Part shown: piece after piece, positions 60,881-64,000 of the stretch | Position numbering within the stretch: position 1 is the first letter of the stretch | Layout: each line of letters opens with the position of its first letter | Source: Endocalyx cinctus | Lineage: Eukaryota; Ascomycota; Sordariomycetes; Amphisphaeriales; Apiosporaceae | Direction: 5' to 3' | Assembly: GCA_001600455.1 (NCBI GenBank) | Contig: BCKC01000001.1 | Span: forward strand, 3,994,441-4,058,440 | Length of the DNA: 64,000 nucleotides | The notes under the pieces: generated by a model | Seen by the model: the letters and a program-made list of their open reading frames with translations, nothing else | What the model was told of the DNA's origin: nothing | Database searches by the model: none | Translations under genes and position numbers: made by a program

Positions 60881-62590
60881 TTAGACGCCCTCGTTGGAAC
60901 CTTCATTGTTATGATTCAAACTCAATTTAATGCGCCAGTTGATGAACTCGTCGGTCAATATACTGCCATGTCCAACTTCCTCGACCTTGAATACTTCGAT
61001 GGCGTGCGAACGGGGGCGCCTCCTTATCCTCCAAACCCCCTCGTCATTAATCGTTGCTCTAAGCCCTAGATTTCGCGGCTGGAGTGAGCACTGCATACGT
61101 ACATGTTTGGGCCTACATAGGCATGGCACTGTTTTCAAGCTGGGCATCAAACTTACAATCTAAGAAGGCGCTCGCAAAGTTGATGCACATGTCGGCGTTC
61201 CAGCTCTTTACGCCCCGCTTAGCGGCTGTCTCGGGAATGCTCACGGTCTGAATCTCCTCGAGCTTGGTGAGGATCCCCTTCTGGGATCGAAAGCCGACGA
61301 TGATTTTCGGCACGCCCAAGAGGAAGGACTGGATCCAGAACTTCATAAGTTTTCGCTCAAAGTTAGCCATGCCGCGGTCGTCGCGGATCTCGGCGCTCGT
61401 TTTAAGCTCGACCCAGTTAATAGGCACACCTTTTTGCGTCGGTTTCGAGTCCCAAACTAGGCAAAAGGGAAGGAAGTAAGGGGAGGAAGTTAGCATATTA
61501 GGGACATGCGGCAAGAATGGCTACGTTGATTCAGATATCGGTAAAACTCACTCGCATCCACTTCACCTCCTATACACATTACCGTGTTACCAACCCCGGT
61601 GCGCACGACAGAGCAGTACTGAGCCTTATTGCTCACAATCTCGTTATCCCGATTCTCGATAAACTCTCTACTGGCCTCGGCCCAGGGATGGGGTAAGCAT
61701 GATAGGGTTTCGAACTTGTAACCTGTCCGAGGATCAGTTTGTTTTTCCCCCTCAAATAAATATGAAGTTTCTCATACCCCAATATGTCATGACGTCGGGG
61801 GAAAATTGGCCCCGTCTTGATTGCTGTTGTCTTTGTTGTTCTTGCTTAGAGGCTTGCTTATAAACATGGTTTTCTTCGATAAATCTGAATCAAGTGTTAG
61901 ATTTCCCGACAAAAAAAAAATCACCTGGAAGCTAGAGGCTACTGAGACGTACATGCAGTCCTTTATATAAAAATAAGAATCAGCCAAAATTCTTATAGAG
62001 AAAGAGAGCGAGCATCAGCGCACTTGGTATAGGGTAGCATTCATTTCGAAGCTGCATTTTGGCGAATTCGGCGATTAGCTTTTTTCAGAATAATTATTAT
62101 TAAAATACATTTTATGACTGATATCGTACCCATCTCTATCTTCAAAGGGAGACGACATGATCTGGACACGGCTTAGTATATATAATTCTAACTCGAATCA
62201 ATCAGAGAGAAGTCAAAATACCTTGGTCATCATGCCACGCCAGGTAACGATTTGAGCGTCGATCTTCTTGCCTTCTTCTTGCTCGTGAGCGACGATGGTC
62301 TTCAGCAGACTGTCAAGATGTTCATCTGACGAATCATCGTGTTTGTCAAAGGTTTCGAATCCCTTAGACAGGTCCGCCCCTAATTCTGGTGGATAGTACC
62401 ATTGGAGCGACGAGTCGCCAAGGTGGAATTCGTGCTTGTCATCATACGAAAAACATGCGATTTCCTAGGAAATGTGTTAAAACCTATGGATACGTAGGGT
62501 GGTTGTAATAATATCTACCTTTGGTCGCTTTACGGGCTCGCTTTTCCCTGAGAAGCGCCCTATGGGTTGTATATCAAAGGAGGCCTCCAT
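60881..62590 (-). CDS. RAI1: RAI1/DXO family decapping nuclease
   Basis: Nine exons: 62590-62519, 62464-62222, 62161-62130, 62051-62024, 61960-61953, 61884-61778, 61722-61552, 61456-61157, 61065-60881; 381 residues, close to yeast Rai1. It starts MEASFDIQPIGRF. Family landmarks: KRPKEIACFSYDD, DAQIVTWRGMMTKI, GFEMNATLYQDCIFIEENH, DVMTYWGYKFETL. Catalytic motifs: GGEVDA (E217, D219) and WVELKTS (E237, K239), which bind the metal ions. Rai1 stabilises the exonuclease Rat1 and removes or hydrolyses defective 5' caps in the nucleus. Exons 3 to 5 are 32, 28 and 8 nt. The 8-nt exon (GAC TGC AT) is needed to bridge a phase-0 end and a phase-2 start, and gives the conserved QD-x-IFIEE. All introns are 54-95 bp and most have clear branch sites. 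Confidence 0.93.
61953..61960 (-). other. RAI1: Predicted 8-nt microexon in RAI1
   Basis: The sequence GACTGCAT lies between acceptor ATAAAG (61961) and donor GTACGT (61952). It encodes D126, C127 and two bases of I128. Without it, exon 4 (phase 0) and exon 6 (one leading base) cannot be joined in frame. Confidence 0.75.
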
Positions 62591-63777
62591 GCTGGGAATG
62601 GTATGTATTTCTGAACTAGCTATTACTAGTTACTACAAAGCTACAACAGTAGTTTAAAAAAAAATATGTTTCATATGATTTCTAACCTTTGCTGGATACC
62701 TTTACTTTTAAGATTTGATTGATAAATAAAGATGTCTTGGCCCGATGTGTATTTCTTAAAAGTGTCATTCTGAAGTACTCTTCAATCTGAAGCCTAATAA
62801 ATGAGAATGGGCTTTTGACAGTGGTCCGTGCGGGGAGATCTATTGTATTGTAGTGGGCTGCAGCGGGTGTTAGCGTTTACTCTCTATCCTTACTTTTCGA
62901 CAACTAACACGTAAAGTATCACGATATGGAGAGCTAACGAAGAAAAGAACTATCGTATGAAGAGAATGAGAATCAATTGTCAAGCTATCTAACTATCTCC
63001 GATCTGATGAATAATGGCGAGGCTGACCCTAATCGTGAACGGAATAGCGAAAGTGATAGCAATTGATGAACGATGAAGATGAATATGAAGAGATCATTCA
63101 AACTAATTCTCAACGTTGACTTCCCCAATTCCGCACCGGAATGAGAAGCAGCCCGAGGATCAATAATCCTCGGGGAATAGGAGGTCGGTTCCGATTACCT
63201 CGTGGCGTATATCGGTGCACTTCGAATAGGAAACTTTCTTCAGTTACGTTACCCACGACGGATAGACTGGAATAAGGCAAAGATAATTGGTTGCTTACTA
63301 TGCTGATTGATAGGGTTGTTATCCTCATTCTAGGTAGTAAGGCCACATCATCATATCACGTATAACTTGGTGTCATCACCACATATAAGATTTTTAGATG
63401 AATTTCATCTTCTTCATTTCAGAGCCAGTCTCTTCCACGGAAGATGATAGAGCTCAAATTTAATTAACATTTCAACTATACATACATAAACGTCTCTCTT
63501 CATATCCTAACATCCATTAATTTAATCACAAAATCCATTCCGTTTCGCTTTTGTTTCCCTTCATTCCTCTCCCACCCCCCTCTTTTTCACCCTCGGAACT
63601 CATTCAACGTTAAGGAAGACAGGCGTCAGATGAAACCCCCCAAAAGAACATACAACAAAGACAAATATGACTCCCCAAACGCCGTCGATCATACTCAAAC
63701 GTATCTATGCATAAACGCTTACCTATGCCCCCTCCAAAGTCATCGAAGAAAAGCAAAAACTGGGATTGATTGATCAA
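62591..63777. other. Spacer upstream of RAI1
   Basis: Promoter of RAI1 and 3' flank of the next minus-strand gene. No further gene or notable repeat seen. Confidence 0.55.
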
Positions 63778-64000
63778 TCAGCCCCGAACGGAACTACCGA
63801 TACTACTCATAGTCTCGCTGAAGCGACTGCCTAACCCGCCCATCCACTCGGGCACCTTGAGGCTCATGCGGACGCGACCCTCGACGATCATGTTGACCAA
63901 GTTAAGGATGGCGAAGGCGGTGCTGCCGATGGCTCTGAACAGGGCCAGGGCGGCGACGGCCCACAGGATGAAGCTGAGGTAGAAGTTGTTACCGAAGTCC
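63778..64000 (-). CDS. C-terminal end of a membrane protein (5' part outside window)
   Basis: The minus frame is open from the window edge to a TGA at 63778-63780, giving 73 visible residues. They begin [20 protein letters not shown], a strong transmembrane helix, continue [18 protein letters not shown] and end in a Ser/Gly-rich tail ([17 protein letters not shown]). The GC content and codon pattern match the coding genes of the window. The family is not identifiable from this piece. Confidence 0.7.
   Translation of the reverse strand, partial: DFGNNFYLSFILWAVAALALFRAIGSTAFAILNLVNMIVEGRVRMSLKVPEWMGGLGSRFSETMSSIGSSVRG

Noticed and set aside
1..64000. tRNA, rRNA, CRISPR or intact transposon
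   Set aside because: I looked for B-box-like GGTTCGANTCC, array-like spaced repeats and transposase or reverse-transcriptase motifs on both strands and found none convincing.

Overview
The window is nuclear DNA of a filamentous ascomycete (Pezizomycotina, most likely Sordariomycetes). The genes are broken by short introns (about 50-150 bp) with GTRNGT-type donors, CTAAC/CTGAC-type branch sites and YAG acceptors. Intergenic DNA is AT-rich and full of homopolymers. The recognisable proteins look like filamentous-fungal orthologues. I see no bacterial features, CRISPR, rRNA, tRNA or intact transposon. All gene models were built by hand by joining reading frames at splice sites, and the models called complete close in frame.

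Left part (1-20.6 kb): the 5' part of a flavin-containing monooxygenase (-), a secreted protein with two cyanovirin-N-like units (-), RAD7 (-) and RAD16 (+) placed head to head, a small secreted cysteine-rich protein (+), mitochondrial methionyl-tRNA synthetase (+), a NAT9-type acetyltransferase (+), an L-serine/threonine dehydratase (-) and a MET12-type methylenetetrahydrofolate reductase (+). RAD7 and RAD16 encode the two partners of the global-genome nucleotide-excision-repair complex, so their divergent pairing is functionally suggestive.

Middle (21.5-36 kb): an unnamed gene (-) with one first coding exon followed by three tandem, homologous, phase-compatible downstream exons; the MAU2/SCC4 cohesin loader (+) with a long Gln-rich N-terminus; and a transcription factor (-) with its Zn2Cys6 cluster far from the N-terminus. 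A 15.7 kb stretch without recognisable genes (36.0-51.7 kb) follows, holding simple repeats, long homopolymers and two recurrent palindromic motifs.

Right part (51.7-64 kb): ADE6 (FGAM synthase, -), whose frame closes only if a one-nucleotide exon is spliced in; an ANY1/CFS1-type PQ-loop protein (+); an alpha/beta hydrolase of the EHT1/ABHD family (+); RAI1 (-) with an eight-nucleotide exon; and the 3' end of a membrane-protein gene (-) running off the window. Apart from the RAD7/RAD16 pair the genes are ordinary housekeeping or accessory genes with no evident shared pathway. The most unusual content is in splicing: the tandem exon array and the microexons.
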